Assembly: GCF_025024155.1 (NCBI RefSeq)
Contig: NW_026251732.1
Span: 390,210 to 454,209 of the forward strand
Origin: Gamsiella multidivaricata
Taxonomy: Eukaryota; Mortierellomycota; Mortierellomycetes; Mortierellales; Mortierellaceae
Length of the DNA: 64,000 nucleotides
Reading direction: 5' to 3'
Shown: one piece after another, positions 1 through 10,531 of the stretch
Numbering within the stretch: the first letter of the stretch is position 1
Layout of the letters: every line of letters starts with the position of its first letter
The notes under the pieces: model-generated
What the model was told of the DNA's origin: nothing
Databases searched by the model: none
Seen by the model: only the letters and a program-made list of their open reading frames with translations
Position numbers and translations under genes: made by a program

Positions 1-2
1 GA

Positions 3-1316
3 CCTCTCCCCACCGATAGCGATATTCCCAAGGCCTCGTTGGACAAGTTGCGCCGCGAGTTCGAGTACTTCTACCCCTTGGATGTTCGCACTTCTGGCAA
101 GGAGCTGATCCCCAATCACTTGACCTTTGCACTTTATAATCACGTTGCTCTCTTCCCCAAGAAGTACTGGCCTCGCAGCATTCGTGCCAACGGGCACTTG
201 ATGATGAACGGCGACAAGATGTCCAAGTCGACCGGTAACTTCCTGGGTCTTGCCGAGGCCGCTGAGAAGTATGGTGCTGATGCCACTCGCTTGGCTTTGG
301 CCGATGCTGGAGACAGTGGAGAGGACGCCAACTTTGAGGACGGTACTGCCAACGCCGCAATTTTGAAGTTGCACACGTTGATGGAGTGGATCCAGGAGAC
401 CTTGGCGACCAAGGACCAATTGAGGACCGGCGAGTACAATTTCTACGACCTCGTCTTTGAGAGCCAGATGAACAAGTTGATCAACCAAGCTGAGGCTGAC
501 TACGAAGCGACCTTCTATCGTGAAGCTGTCAAGTCCGGATTCTACGAGATGACGACTGCCCGAGACTTTTACAGAGAGGCGTGCGCGTTGATGGAGATCC
601 CCATGAACCGCGACTTGATCATGCGCTACATCGAGATCCAGACCTTGGTCATCTCACCCATCGTCACGCATTGGTCTGAGCACGTCTGGAGCAAGTTGCT
701 GGGTAAGAAGGGCTTGGTTGTCAACGCCCGCTGGCCCAAGGCTGGACCAATCAACGATACGGTCTTGCAGGAGGTCGAGTACTTGCGTCGTCAGGTCACC
801 AACGTCCGTTCCACAGAGACTCAGGCGAACAAGAAGAAGAAGAAGGGAAAGACTGATGTGTTTGACCCCTCGAAACCCAAGAAGATCACGATCTTGATCG
901 CCGCCAAATTCCCCGAGTGGCAGGAGGCCTCGATTGCGGTCTTGCAGGACGCTTATAGACCTGACAACACGGATGGAAAGCTGTTCGATGATGAGAAGGT
1001 CAAGAAGGATTTGGGCGCGAAGGGCATGATGAAGGACAAAAAGGTGATGCCATTCTTGCACGACTTGAAGAAGAAGGCCGAGCAACAGGGAGCCGTGGTG
1101 TTCAGCAGGACTTTGTCGTTTGATGAACCTAAGATCTTGGACGAGCATGCGGAGTACTTGAGGAAGATCCTTGGTTACCAGGACTTGAAGGTCATCAAGT
1201 CGGACGAAGTTGTGAAGGCCACGGAGGGCGATGCAGACCAGGAAGACTATGTCCGTGCAGCTGAGCAATCGGTGCCTGGACAGCCCACTTTTGTTGTCAA
1301 GAACATTGCTGCCTAA
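3..1316 (+). CDS. Cytosolic leucyl-tRNA synthetase, C-terminal part (5' end outside window)
   Basis: Charges tRNA-Leu with leucine in the cytosol. The frame is open from base 3, so the gene enters from the left; about 437 residues are visible and end at TAA 1314-1316. The class I signature KMSKSTGN lies near the start of the visible part. It is followed by the helical anticodon-binding domain and the long eukaryote-type C-terminal extension, with a lysine run around the middle. The residues before the first possible start already match the family (S-D-I-P-K then R-R-E-F-E-Y), so this is a truncated view and not a short gene. No intron is visible here. The 3' UTR has a GTC repeat, a T24 run (1337-1360), a T21 run (1418-1438) and AATAAA at 1440. 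It converges on the U1-C gene. Confidence 0.95.
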   Translation, partial: PLPTDSDIPKASLDKLRREFEYFYPLDVRTSGKELIPNHLTFALYNHVALFPKKYWPRSIRANGHLMMNGDKMSKSTGNFLGLAEAAEKYGADATRLALADAGDSGEDANFEDGTANAAILKLHTLMEWIQETLATKDQLRTGEYNFYDLVFESQMNKLINQAEADYEATFYREAVKSGFYEMTTARDFYREACALMEIPMNRDLIMRYIEIQTLVISPIVTHWSEHVWSKLLGKKGLVVNARWPKAGPINDTVLQEVEYLRRQVTNVRSTETQANKKKKKGKTDVFDPSKPKKITILIAAKFPEWQEASIAVLQDAYRPDNTDGKLFDDEKVKKDLGAKGMMKDKKVMPFLHDLKKKAEQQGAVVFSRTLSFDEPKILDEHAEYLRKILGYQDLKVIKSDEVVKATEGDADQEDYVRAAEQSVPGQPTFVVKNIAA

Positions 1317-1752
1317 ATCAGTCGTCGTCGTCGTCGTTTTTTTTTTTTTTTTTTTTTTTTAGTTCTGTCATTTGCTTTTAGATGCTTCTTTTATTTACCT
1401 ATTCCCTGCTATTACTCTTTTTTTTTTTTTTTTTTTTTCAATAAAACGTTGTGTGTGCTTCAACTGCCGTCGCATATCAATCATATAGTTGTTGCGCATA
1501 TATATCATAGAAAAAAGATTGATGTCTTTTTGTCTGTTAGATTTTATTTGGTTTGTTACATACAAATCGAACTCAAATGGCTCTAAGGACTGTTTTTTAC
1601 GCGCGCGCGTATTAAGAGAAGACAAAAGGAGTTGCTACATGCATTCCGCATTGGTATGCAAAATAAGAAAAGACCGGAGGAGAAAGCGCAGGAGGAGATG
1701 CGGAAGCAAAACAGCGACAAGTCCTCGAGATAACTCGCCATCCTGTTCACGT
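1317..1752. other. Convergent 3' intergenic region with two poly-T runs
   Basis: Lies between the stop codons of leucyl-tRNA synthetase (+) and U1-C (-). It holds a GTC triplet repeat at about 1320-1336, T24 at 1337-1360, T21 at 1418-1438 and AATAAA at 1440-1445. Short open frames on both strands look like noise. Confidence 0.7.
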
Positions 1753-2950
1753 TCACTCCATACCTTCCTCCAATCGCCTCTTCCGATCGCCGTGCATAAC
1801 AGGTCCCGCCGATGGTGCTGATCCCGCTGGAGGCGTACTTGTGGGCGCTGCTGTTGCTGGTGGTGCCGAAGATGGTGGTGGTATACTGCCATAGGGCGGT
1901 CTAAATTGTGCTGGCGGTACAGCGCCTGGTGGTGGGAACTGACCCGGTGGAGGGAATTGTCCTGGGGGAGGTGGTGCAAACTGTCCTGGTGGCGGGGGGA
2001 AGGGGGCTCCTGGAGGTGGGAAGGGAGCACCCGGAATAACGCCTGGGAAGCCGGGAGGTGGAGGCGGGAATTGACCAGGTGGAGCGCCAGGAGGCGGACG
2101 CATGAACATGGAGGGGTGAGGGGGCATAGGTGGACGGGGTGGAAGGCCGTTGGGACCGGGTTCACCAAGACGCATGGGTGGCATGCCAGGAGGCATTCCT
2201 GGGAAGCTTGAAGGTCTATATGGGTTGAAGCCGCCTATTCGGAGAGATGCGGAAGGGAAAAAGGGGGTTAGCGTGGACGAAAGTGAGCCGGATAGAGTTG
2301 GATGAAGAATGAAAGAAGAGAAAAAAAACGCTTACCAGGTGGACCTCCGAAGCCCATCTGAGGGTAGCCAGAGTACTGGGGCGGAACGACTATGGTGCGA
2401 AAGAAAAGGACAATAGACGGTCAGAGACGTTGTAAGGATTGATTTTTGAAGCAAATGATAGAGTGGACTCCTGGCTGAGGTTGAAGGTGCGTGTGTACCT
2501 GATCCTGTCTCTGCGTACGCCTTTGCGATGGTGTCGACCACAGACTGTGTCGTTTGAGGGCTCAGCTCTAATTGTGAGGTATTCAAGGTATAAGACCAAA
2601 GCTGTTAATCGATGCTCACATTCATCAGGAGCTATAGCACAACATTGGTCGCTGGTATGAGGGGTTGGTACCTGAGTAGTAGGTCTTGACGTTGATCAAG
2701 TGGTTACGACCGGCATTATGTGATTTTCTTACGGACGAACTGTCATGCGTCAGAAAAATATCGCAGTAGTCTAGAAGGGCGTAGTGTCCAAAAGAAAAAA
2801 CCACTGTCGTCAGTCCATGTTGCTTTGTTGTCTTCGGTCTCCTTGGTAGCCCTTCAGCTGTTGTCTGGAAGAAAAAAAATAGTCATCTCTCTTGCGAACT
2901 GATCCTGTCATCTTATCCCAAAAGTATTTACCGCAGTAGTATTTCGGCAT
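1753..2950 (-). CDS. U1 small nuclear ribonucleoprotein C (U1-C)
   Basis: Part of the U1 snRNP; it stabilises pairing of U1 with the 5' splice site in the nucleus. The protein begins MPKYYCDYC and carries the family zinc finger with Cys6, Cys9, His24 and His30, then a helix, then a long Pro/Gly/Met/Phe-rich tail. Exons on the minus strand are 2950-2932, 2770-2672, 2567-2499, 2389-2336 and 2234-1753. All four introns are GT-AG and in phase, giving 240 residues. The first coding exon is only 19 nt. The Pro-rich tail is longer than in the human protein (159 residues total). Assignment is firm from the N-terminus; the tail alone would be uninformative. Confidence 0.95.
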
Positions 2951-3247
2951 GGCAAGATTACGCGTCCCTTTTGGTACTGAACAAAATAGCAAAAAGGGTC
3001 GAAGTCGAAGTCAAGGTCGAGGTCAAGGTCAAAGTCTGTCCTGGCTGTCCTGTCCTAGTCCTGGTCCTGGTTCTAATCGAAAAGTTGATCAACAAGAAGC
3101 GAGGGGCGATGCTCTGATCGCGGCCCAAATGTGAAACTGAAGCCAAAAAAGCCACCAATCTATATTTGACCAAGCTTTCTCTAATTGCATGACTGAAATT
3201 TATAACTATATAAATATTGCTATAACTAAAAGAATACAAGATGACAA

Positions 3248-3319
3248 AGCAAAGTCGCCCAGAGGAAGAGCGCTGGGCTCATAACCCAGAGGTCGGTGGA
3301 TCGAAACCACCCTTTGCTA
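3248..3319 (+). tRNA. Initiator tRNA-Met (CAT)
   Basis: A 72-nt cloverleaf without intron. The acceptor stem AGCAAAG/CTTTGCT has the A1:U72 pair typical of eukaryotic initiators; discriminator A is at 3319. The anticodon stem has three G:C pairs (GGG/CCC) around loop CTCATAA, with anticodon CAT. The T loop reads ATCGAAA, with A54 and A60 instead of TPsiC, again initiator-specific. The D stem has one apparent mismatch (C12 with A23). CCA is not encoded. T runs follow at about 3323 and 3340 and could end Pol III transcription. Confidence 0.93.
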
Positions 3320-3565
3320 CATCTTTTGCTCCCTTTCTTCTTTTAGTTAAGGGGAGTTTTTTGATCCCTAAACTCGCCTCGAAACAGAGGGCCAATAAAG
3401 GGAGTGATGCACACAGCACATTTTTAGAGTACCATTCTTGTGTGCGTCCTCTGGATGGTTCCTGATATATTTCCTTGGTTACGACAATCACAAACACCAT
3501 CGTTGAACTTTTGATGTTAAAAAGTATTATTATTATTTATTAAACGAACAATTACATTCATCCCG

Positions 3566-5038
3566 CTATACGGCGGCCATCAGTGTTGAGAAATCGTATT
3601 TTTTGTTCAGTTTCTCGCTTATCAGTTTCTCTGTATACGCCCACACCTTTTCTTGCAACTCCACGCTCTCTGTTAACTTGCTTGGTCGCAACTCATTCGC
3701 AATTGGGATAAAGAACTTGCCCCTGATTCCGCTCACATCCGAATCCTTCTCGGCCTTTTCCTCGATCTCTGGACTCGTTGCACAATACAGCGGTGTGAGT
3801 GCTCCCTTTGCCGGTGTGTAAGCCACGGTCTTTGCGGTTAGGCGCATGATCTGTGTGAGAAAACATCCGTAGGCGTCGGCGGAATGACGACACATCTCGG
3901 TATCAACGATGCCGGGATGTGCAGAGTTGACATAGATTTGTTCAGATGCAAGGCGGCGGGTGAGAGATTTCATGAACAGCATGCTGGCGAATTTTGAACG
4001 GCCGTAGCGACTAGTAAAGACGAGACGAGAAGAAACGAAAAAAAAAAGAGGATGAGCAACGGGCTCTAGATGCAGTTGTCACTTTTCTTTCATCCAGGAG
4101 TGATTTCTTTGGTCGACTGTGCTTCTTCTGTTTCGTTATTTACGCTGATGGGTGCCCTTCGGACTCGTCGTTGATCCTATCAATGTTAATGCCTCCAGAT
4201 ACGGACATTTCATGTCCAACGGAGCTACCGCACAGAGCAAGAAGAATAAAGTTAGTGCGCAGCTGCATTGTTTAAATTCATTCGCTCGCCTAAAAAGAAA
4301 CCAACAATGATGTTTTGATTCCTTACTTTACAAGGACAATACGCGATGGTTGACTCTCCTTCAATTTGTCCAGAAGCCCCATTGTGAAAACAAATGTACT
4401 ATTGATAATAACATATCAAAGAAAAGCGAGCATTGGAACATAGGATTAGCTTTTCAAAGTGCTCATTTCCACTAAGAACAGCCCAGACAGACAGTGAGCC
4501 TAAGCAAACAATTGTACTTGCTCTGTGTTTGGTCAACACAAACGTGCACATGCAATCGAACGAAAGAAACAGGGGTGAAAACTTACGCAAGATAGTTGAC
4601 AGCGAACTGCTCCTCGATTCCATCCGCACTCAATCTCCAAGGTGTCCCCATGATGCCGGCATTGTTGATTAGGATATGCAACGGCAGCCCTCGGCTCAGA
4701 AATGTCTCCGCAGCGGCCTTGACCTTGTTCAGGTCATTCAAGTCCAGCTCCAGAAATTCCAGTTGAACATCCTTGGGCGCATCTGGAAACTTTGCTTTAA
4801 TCTCATCCCGGATCTCAGCCATTGCTTTGGTGCATTTGGACTCTGATCGGCAAGCCATGATGACATGAGCACCGCGACTGGCTAGTCCAACAGTGATGGC
4901 ATATCCGATACCGGCGTTGGCACCGGTCACGATGGCGACTTTGCCACTGAGGTCTGGGATCTTGTCGTAGGAGTAACGGTCTGGGGTGAAGAAAGTCTTC
5001 CAGAAAGCACTGTTTCCGAGGTATGTTGGAAACGACAT
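3566..5038 (-). CDS. Short-chain dehydrogenase/reductase, retinol dehydrogenase/WWOX-like
   Basis: NAD(P)-dependent oxidoreductase of 349 residues; substrate cannot be told from sequence. A Rossmann TGANAGIG motif is at residues 38-45, NNAG at 125-128, and the catalytic YxxxK pair is Tyr204/Lys208 in YGRSK. Exons on the minus strand are 5038-4587, 4398-4327, 4224-4144 and 4010-3566, all GT-AG and phase-consistent. The start is chosen because the N-terminus is family-like and no upstream in-frame exon is needed. The leader just before the ATG is almost pure A, with two A runs split by CC. It is followed upstream by a small ambiguous frame on the same strand. Confidence 0.88.
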
Positions 5039-6104
5039 AGTTTTTTTTTTTTTTTTTGGTTTTTTTTTCACTGGAGCACTGTTAGGACCGAAGAAAAGAC
5101 GAATGTGAAGACAAAGTGGAGTAAGTTGAGTGAAGAAAAGAATGAAGGGCAAGTGGAAGGGGAGAAGGAAAGAGGGCAGGAGCGAGAAAGAGAGAATGAG
5201 AAGGGGGCCTCTGTTTTCTTGTTGTCGTCGCTGCATTGTGAATTAGGCATGGCGTGTCCAACATGTGGGCTCACTTCTGCTGTGAATGGATCCTCGATCA
5301 CTTTTCATAACTGCATTGGAACAATGCAGTGGTTCGAAATCCTAATTTCACTCGCTTCCCCTGTGCTCGTGCAACCATCAACAAATACCTGCTCATGCTT
5401 CTATACATCCATCTGGAACCCCTTCTTCGCATCCCTCACCAATGCCTTCAGGACCATTCGCATTTCTCCTGCATTTTCGACCTTACAGAGTTTGTCGCGC
5501 GTTAATGGAGTAAAATGAAAATTAAAATGAAAATGAAAAGTGGAAGGCACATAAACACGAATAGGATACTCAGGTGTTGATAAAGGGTATACCTCTTGCG
5601 CAGCGGTTTGCACTCTATTCAGGTCGTTCATATCCTCAGCACTTAGTCTTAGGTCAATAGCCATACGAATGCGAAGTTGTAGGCGGCGCGCAGAGAATAC
5701 TGCGAATCAAGGTGAGGAGGTATAAGTGGTGGGGGATAAAAAAAAGTTAAATTCTTCTGCCTTTATATACTTCGGACAAAAGCAGAAAAAGTTTCCAGCT
5801 GTCGGACCAGTATACCCGCTACAATACCTTGCGGGTCAAGATCGATGCAAGGTGCCAATTAAAACTGAGTTTTGGCGGTAATCTCAATTCAGTCTTCTGA
5901 ATAAGCACAGCTTTATGTCGAAAGACCGAGAAATCCGGGTTGTTCTTTATTCGGGAGTATATACGAGGGCAGACGGTTTTTTTGCTCAAACATTAAAAAT
6001 ACAGTAATACAAGTTCCTTGTCAACGACAAGATAGACGCCTAGGCTTTTCATTTTTCAACAGATGCGACGCGACTTTTAAACAGCTAGCATCCTGTATAA
6101 ATCT
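5039..6104. other. Intergenic region between SDR and SFT2 genes
   Basis: Holds the A-rich leader of the dehydrogenase (T runs on + at about 5041-5069), a GA-rich stretch around 5130-5205, the small candidate frame described separately, and a TATAAAG-like motif on the minus strand near 5765. Nothing else is recognised. Confidence 0.5.
5401..5664 (-). CDS. Small candidate gene, unrecognised
   Basis: An 87-codon frame on the minus strand, about 100 bp downstream of a TATA-like motif (near 5765). If a short intron is removed (donor GTATAC after a GAG codon, acceptor GTAAG), a 50-residue charged, probably helical protein results. The frame contains NDLNRVQTAAQE and NAGEM. These faintly recall NDLNKVKAAAE and NNAGIM of the neighbouring dehydrogenase, so it could be a decayed duplicate. 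Spacing between the two motifs does not fit either spliced or unspliced form, so I do not assign it. The acceptor is atypical. Confidence 0.25.
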   Translation of the reverse strand: MAIDLRLSAEDMNDLNRVQTAAQEVYPLSTPEYPIRVYVPSTFHFHFNFHFTPLTRDKLCKVENAGEMRMVLKALVRDAKKGFQMDV

Positions 6105-7069
6105 CTAGACTGGAAGTAAACTGCCTGCCATACGAGAGCCCAGACGAATCGATCCGGTTGAGAATGGCGAGTACGAAGTAAAGAAGTAAAGCAGGGCAAA
6201 GATTTCGACCACTATTCCAATTATTGTTAGGATATAGCTCTTTTCCTATTGGGAGGAAAAACAAGTGATACTATTAGCCGCCAGTTCATCAGAGTTATTT
6301 TGCATCCATGGATTCGTTGACTTACGATCAGGCTTGAGTAGAGTACGAAGCTCATGGATCCAACGTAGATTACAGTAAATGGTAGCCGTTCCTTGGACAC
6401 CAATGCCTTCAAATGTGCAACGGGACCTCTCAGCAACGCGAAACTATCGATTTTCAAGTATTTGGAACAAATACATGTCGTCAGTATGATTGATATGCGT
6501 GTCCATTCAGCTTTCGATAGGAGAGAGGTGATCGGGACAAACCTGGCCATGAGCAGAATGCTTCCTAATGTGAAGCTGGTCGCGAACTTGCTGGGCTTGA
6601 GCACAAGCAAAGGCAGGCCAACAAAAAAGGCGATCATGAAACAGGCCAGGCCTCCGGCAACGCAGATCGCAAATCCTGCTATGCGCTATGAATTTTAGGA
6701 CACTCGTTAATGCTGTCCCTCTTAGAATCCGATCTACGCCTTGTCGATCAATAGCAATGAACGTGACACTGCCAAGAACAAATGTGCCTGCTGTTTTAAA
6801 AACCACGACCATTGGTTAAAGAAGAGATAAAGACGAACCTGGAACCAAGAGAGTCCCAGCCAGTCCTCCTCCTGTGGTTGGGCGCCCCCGCCAAGCGAGA
6901 CGGGCACATATCCCGAGACCTGGCTCCTGACTCCGCCAAACCAATCTGATGCCCGACTGAAGGTGCCATTAGAAGTTGTTGCACTGGCGTTTGTGGCGGC
7001 AGAGACACCTCCGCGGGCACCAAAGTTCTTAAAGGCGTTCCTAAAGTTGGATTCCGTGCTGTTGGACAT
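6105..7069 (-). CDS. SFT2: SFT2-family vesicle transport protein
   Basis: Small tetraspan Golgi membrane protein involved in retrograde traffic and fusion of endosome-derived vesicles with the Golgi; close in role to Got1. Exons on the minus strand are 7069-6839, 6685-6543, 6443-6326 and 6245-6105, giving 210 residues (yeast Sft2 is 215). The soluble N-terminus ends in EEDWLGLSWFQ. Four hydrophobic segments follow, with the conserved block FALLRGPVAHLK and SKERLPFT between the second and third. Intron 1 uses an atypical GTTCGT donor but the frame closes. The N-terminus is Ser/Ala/Gly-rich. Confidence 0.93.
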
Positions 7070-8156
7070 TGCTCCTGTGTGTTCAATGAGGGCTGCTTAT
7101 GGAACTGAGTGTCTGAAAAAAAACAAAAAAGGATCAAGAGAGAGGGGGATGTTGAAGAGAAGATGGATCGAGATGAAGAGGGATAGAAGGATGGGGGGAT
7201 GCTCTGCATCAGTGCAGTGAGTTCCCAAAGTGGCATCACGTGTAGTTTCGTTCTTGGCACTCTCTCGAGGACACGCGGTCGATCGGATTTGTGATCCAAC
7301 GATTTGATAAAGCACAGCCTCAATACACAGTCGATTAGACTGAGCGATTACGCTCTGGCACAACTAGTCGCATACAGAGAACTGTACCGTCGTCTTAAGA
7401 TCAACCTTAATGGTTTCAGATTCATTTATAGCCACCGAACTATTCACAGTTTTTACAGTTCATAACCTCCATTGCTTTCACACAACCTCAGCTTAATTAA
7501 ATCAAATTGGTTTTATTCATTTCAGGAAAATATACCAGGCGTGTTTGTCGTGATGATAATACCTGTTGCTTCCTTTAAACAAAAGGGAGCCTCACACGCA
7601 GAACATTTGATTCTTGTCATCATCATGGTTCGTCATTGACAGAAGCCTGGTATTTTGTAGAAGTCAGACAGTCGGGTCGAAGCGAATGATACTGATATTG
7701 TAATTGTGTACTGGGGTCCTCTGCCTTCTTTCTCTAAACAAGATCTTCCTTCTCGAAGTTGCTGTGCCAGAGGTATAAAGGGAGTCACTTTCTGGCAAGC
7801 GCATTTACACCGTGCAGCACTGTCGAAACTGATCCACTACGCCCAACACTACTCATAAGTGTCAATTGAATCGACTTTGAAAGCGCGCCTGGAAACAACG
7901 AGGAACTTGGCAAGGAAGAGGTTCGCGTGCTGTGGAGAGGAGCAGCATGTCCTCAGCGGCCATAAGTACAGTACATCATCAGAGATTGCTAACGGTGACA
8001 TTTATCTGGGGCGCGCCTTTTTTTTTTTTTTAATACGGCTTGAGTGGGGTAGCAAGGATTGGACGGTAATTTTGGTAGGCTCGTTCCCAGCCTGAGGACT
8101 AGACTCGTCACCAGCCTGACGTGAATGACATGTAAATTGCCATCTATGGCAATCAC
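7070..8156. other. Intergenic region left of the transposon
   Basis: Contains the SFT2 promoter side and the left flank of the pogo-like element. A T13 run lies near 8019-8031, and a short hairpin (ATTGCCAT and its inverse) sits around 8136-8153 next to the left inverted repeat. Open frames here lack coding character. Confidence 0.5.
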
Positions 8157-8278
8157 TTTATCGCATTTTCCGCGCGCAAACCTGCAATAAAACCTTAACT
8201 GGGGATTGAATTGAACCTCTCTGAACGAGCTATTCTAAAGCCGAAAAATACAGTCACATATTCAGTCACATGCTCTGC
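8157..8278 (+). repeat. Left terminal inverted repeat of pogo-like element
   Basis: Begins TTTATCGCATTTTCC and runs inward to TCTGC; it mirrors 10337-10458 with two mismatches. The outermost CAGT tip seen on the right is absent here. Confidence 0.92.
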
Positions 8279-8453
8279 TGTTGATCCAGAATTCTTTTTT
8301 ATTCTCATCCATCTCTCAAAGCACGTACCAGTGGCTTCACTATCCGTCGAATATCCACTGTATTCTTAGACCTCTGCTTCGCTCTCTGTCTCATTTGCTT
8401 GAGGCCTTCGATGTTTACAAGGCCCCCGGCCAGATCTTCCAGCGTTCGAGCAG

Positions 8454-10316
8454 CTATGTCCCATTCCTCGTCTGCGATCGGTGAGCTTGAGTATCGTCAT
8501 GACTAACTTCTTCAGACTGGACGCTTTCTCCTTCATCTGCATTCACCAGCTGCTGCACTTCCTCAGCCAGCTCCTGCACGTCCTTGTTTTCTACTACTCG
8601 GAAATTCCAATTGTTCTCCATAGTAGTCTCGGCGATCAGATGCTCGAAGTATACCTTCTCCTGCTCTTCGTATTGGTCGTGCCGGGAGTATTGAAGTGGA
8701 TGTTGCTGTTCAGCATGGATTGGCCGTCGTCGTCGGAGCTGCTCGCACATTTCCGTCGGAAGAATTGGCGTCTTGGCGAAGCAGTTTCGCAGCGTTAGAG
8801 TCTTCATTCGACTACATGCATAGGGGATCAATGTCCAAGCGAGTTCATTTGAGATACATTTCTTCTTTTCGTAGTTGCGAACGAGATAGGCTTCATAGCT
8901 GAGCATCTCCAGGAAAGCTCGTTTGAAACACTAATCACCCCTGCGTCGAGAGCTTGCGTTACTGATGTGGTGTTTGTCGGGAGCCGTCGTATGTGAAGAT
9001 GCTTCCAAGGCGTGTTAGCTCGTGGATCACGCATGTCGATGTTGTTGTGCGCACCTGCAGAGTCATGAAGGAGAAGAGTTGACTCCGAGAGATCGTCATT
9101 AAGCATTTGTAGCCACCCTACGAATAGGTCCCTGTTCATTCATCCCGAGTTTGTTTTTTTCATGAGCATCCTTTTCGCCGAATCTTTCTCAATATCATTT
9201 GGAATGCTTGTGCCTAAATTAAAGAGCATCACAGAGTCGTAAAGGTCAAGAATGGAAATAAAAAACACGAATAAATAAGAGATGATTGCAACACAAATCA
9301 TTCATTAAACGTATTACCGATGACCAACGGCTTCAACGAATCCTTGGTGTTTGCCATGGCGAGAGAGGAATCAGAAGCATTAATGCAGAATAGGATGGAG
9401 ACCTTGCAGCTCCTGTTGGCCTTGACGCCTGACTTTGATCCTCGAGTTGTGTAAGACTTGTCGTCTAGCTCCTTTAAGTAAAAGCCGGTCTCGTCGCAGT
9501 TGAATATGTTGTCCGGAGTGTACTGGGCGCAAAACTGACGGATGTCGGTAAGCTCCGGTTCAATCGCCTCCAGATCGACCGATCTGCTTCTCCATGAAGC
9601 TGGCAATAGGTTATCCCATGGCGTTTCTTGAAGTGATTAAACCACGAGGCTGAAAATGATAGTGATGCCTCAGACACGGTATCGCCTGAATTGTCCTGAA
9701 GATCGACTAGAATCGTACATGTTTTCTTGATCATCTTGCCGTTGACAGGGACATTCTGTCTCCGCTGGTCTTGTAGCCACCGGTAGAGGACCTCCTCAAT
9801 CATTACGCTCTTGCCTTCGACGATGTAATGAGCGTCCGGGGGGTGCGTCTTGACTGCAGCGCGTAATTTGTCTTCTCGTTTGAGCATGCATTCAAGGGTA
9901 CATCTCGGAAGATTGGCTCCTATCATGCGCCCAAAAGAGCTGTGGGAAAGCTTGATCGGGAGGTTTTCCTTCCGATCATGAAGATAATGATATATGTCCA
10001 GTAGTTCGACTTGCTGCTCCAGGGTGTACGAGACTCTGGCCATTGGGACCTTGAACTACTCGGCGTCAGGAAACAGAATGAGCACCTTCATATCTCTACA
10101 CCTGGCATAATACAAAAGCATGTTGTATTGTGCTTGACGAATATGCTCGGCATCCTCAAGTTCGTGCTTGGTGTATTTTTTGCGATTCTTGGCAGGAAGG
10201 TGTTGAGGAGTTGGTTTTTGTTTTTTGCTTGTCGCCGCTACATGGGTCGAGAGCGACTCGTACTGTCGTTTTAGGGGAGAGGTTGTAGTCATGGTGTTGA
10301 GGAATGTAGAATGCAA
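8454..10316 (-). pseudogene. Pogo/Tigger-like transposase, disrupted
   Basis: Reads on the minus strand from about 10316 to 8454. It has a basic N-terminus, a CENP-B/helix-turn-helix DNA-binding region (MARVSYTLEQQ then SWFNHFKKRHGI), and a DDE_1 catalytic core with FNCDETGF, LLHDSAGAHNN and LPTNTTSVTQALDAGVI. I see four breaks: an in-frame TAG at 10056-10058 (between PDAE and FKVP); a 1-nt deletion near 9588 after LHGEA; a TGA where the family has Trp, just before MNRDLF near 9140; and a frameshift near 8930 after DAGVIS. A non-coding stretch around 9150-9297 may be an intron. It cannot make active transposase as it stands. Confidence 0.88.
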
Positions 10317-10336
10317 CGTGAGGAGGTATGGTTGAG

Positions 10337-10458
10337 GCAGAACATGTGACTGAACATGTGACTGTATTTTTCGGCTTTAGAATAGCTCGTTCAGAGAGGT
10401 TCAATTCAATCCCCAGTTAAGGTTTTATTGCAGGTTTGCGCGCGGAAAATGCGATAAA
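10337..10458 (-). repeat. Right terminal inverted repeat of pogo-like element
   Basis: Reverse complement of 8157-8278 with two mismatches. A further 15 bp (10459-10473) completes the tip, directly abutting TA at 10474-10475. Confidence 0.92.
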
Positions 10459-10531
10459 AACGAGTTTCGACTGTAATGTAAATTTGGATCTTTTTTGCAA
10501 AATATCGTCACAGTCCTTTTTGCAGAATAAT

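Larger units (their letters stand above)
8157..10473 (-). mobile_element. Degenerate pogo/Tigger-type DNA transposon (Tc1/mariner superfamily)
   Basis: About 2.3 kb bounded by 122-bp terminal inverted repeats at 8157-8278 and 10337-10458, with two mismatches by eye. The right end extends 15 bp further to a tip reading 5'-CAGTCGAAAC inward, and is followed by TA (10474-10475), the target duplicated by this superfamily. The left end lacks that 15-bp tip. Each repeat carries two near-copies of CAGTCACAT, plausible transposase-binding sites. The interior encodes a broken transposase on the minus strand. Confidence 0.9.

Noticed and set aside
654..1268. 204-codon frame on the minus strand
   Set aside because: Antisense shadow of the leucyl-tRNA synthetase frame, caused by its biased codons.
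2761..2950. Nine-base repeat ACTACTGCG at the end of U1-C exon 1 and start of exon 2, resembling a duplicated intron-insertion site
   Set aside because: It encodes the repeated YCDYC of the conserved zinc finger, so the repeat is explained by the protein.
7967..7972. TACAGT as a possible missing left tip of the pogo-like element
   Set aside because: It is about 190 bp outside the left repeat and not followed by the tip sequence seen on the right.
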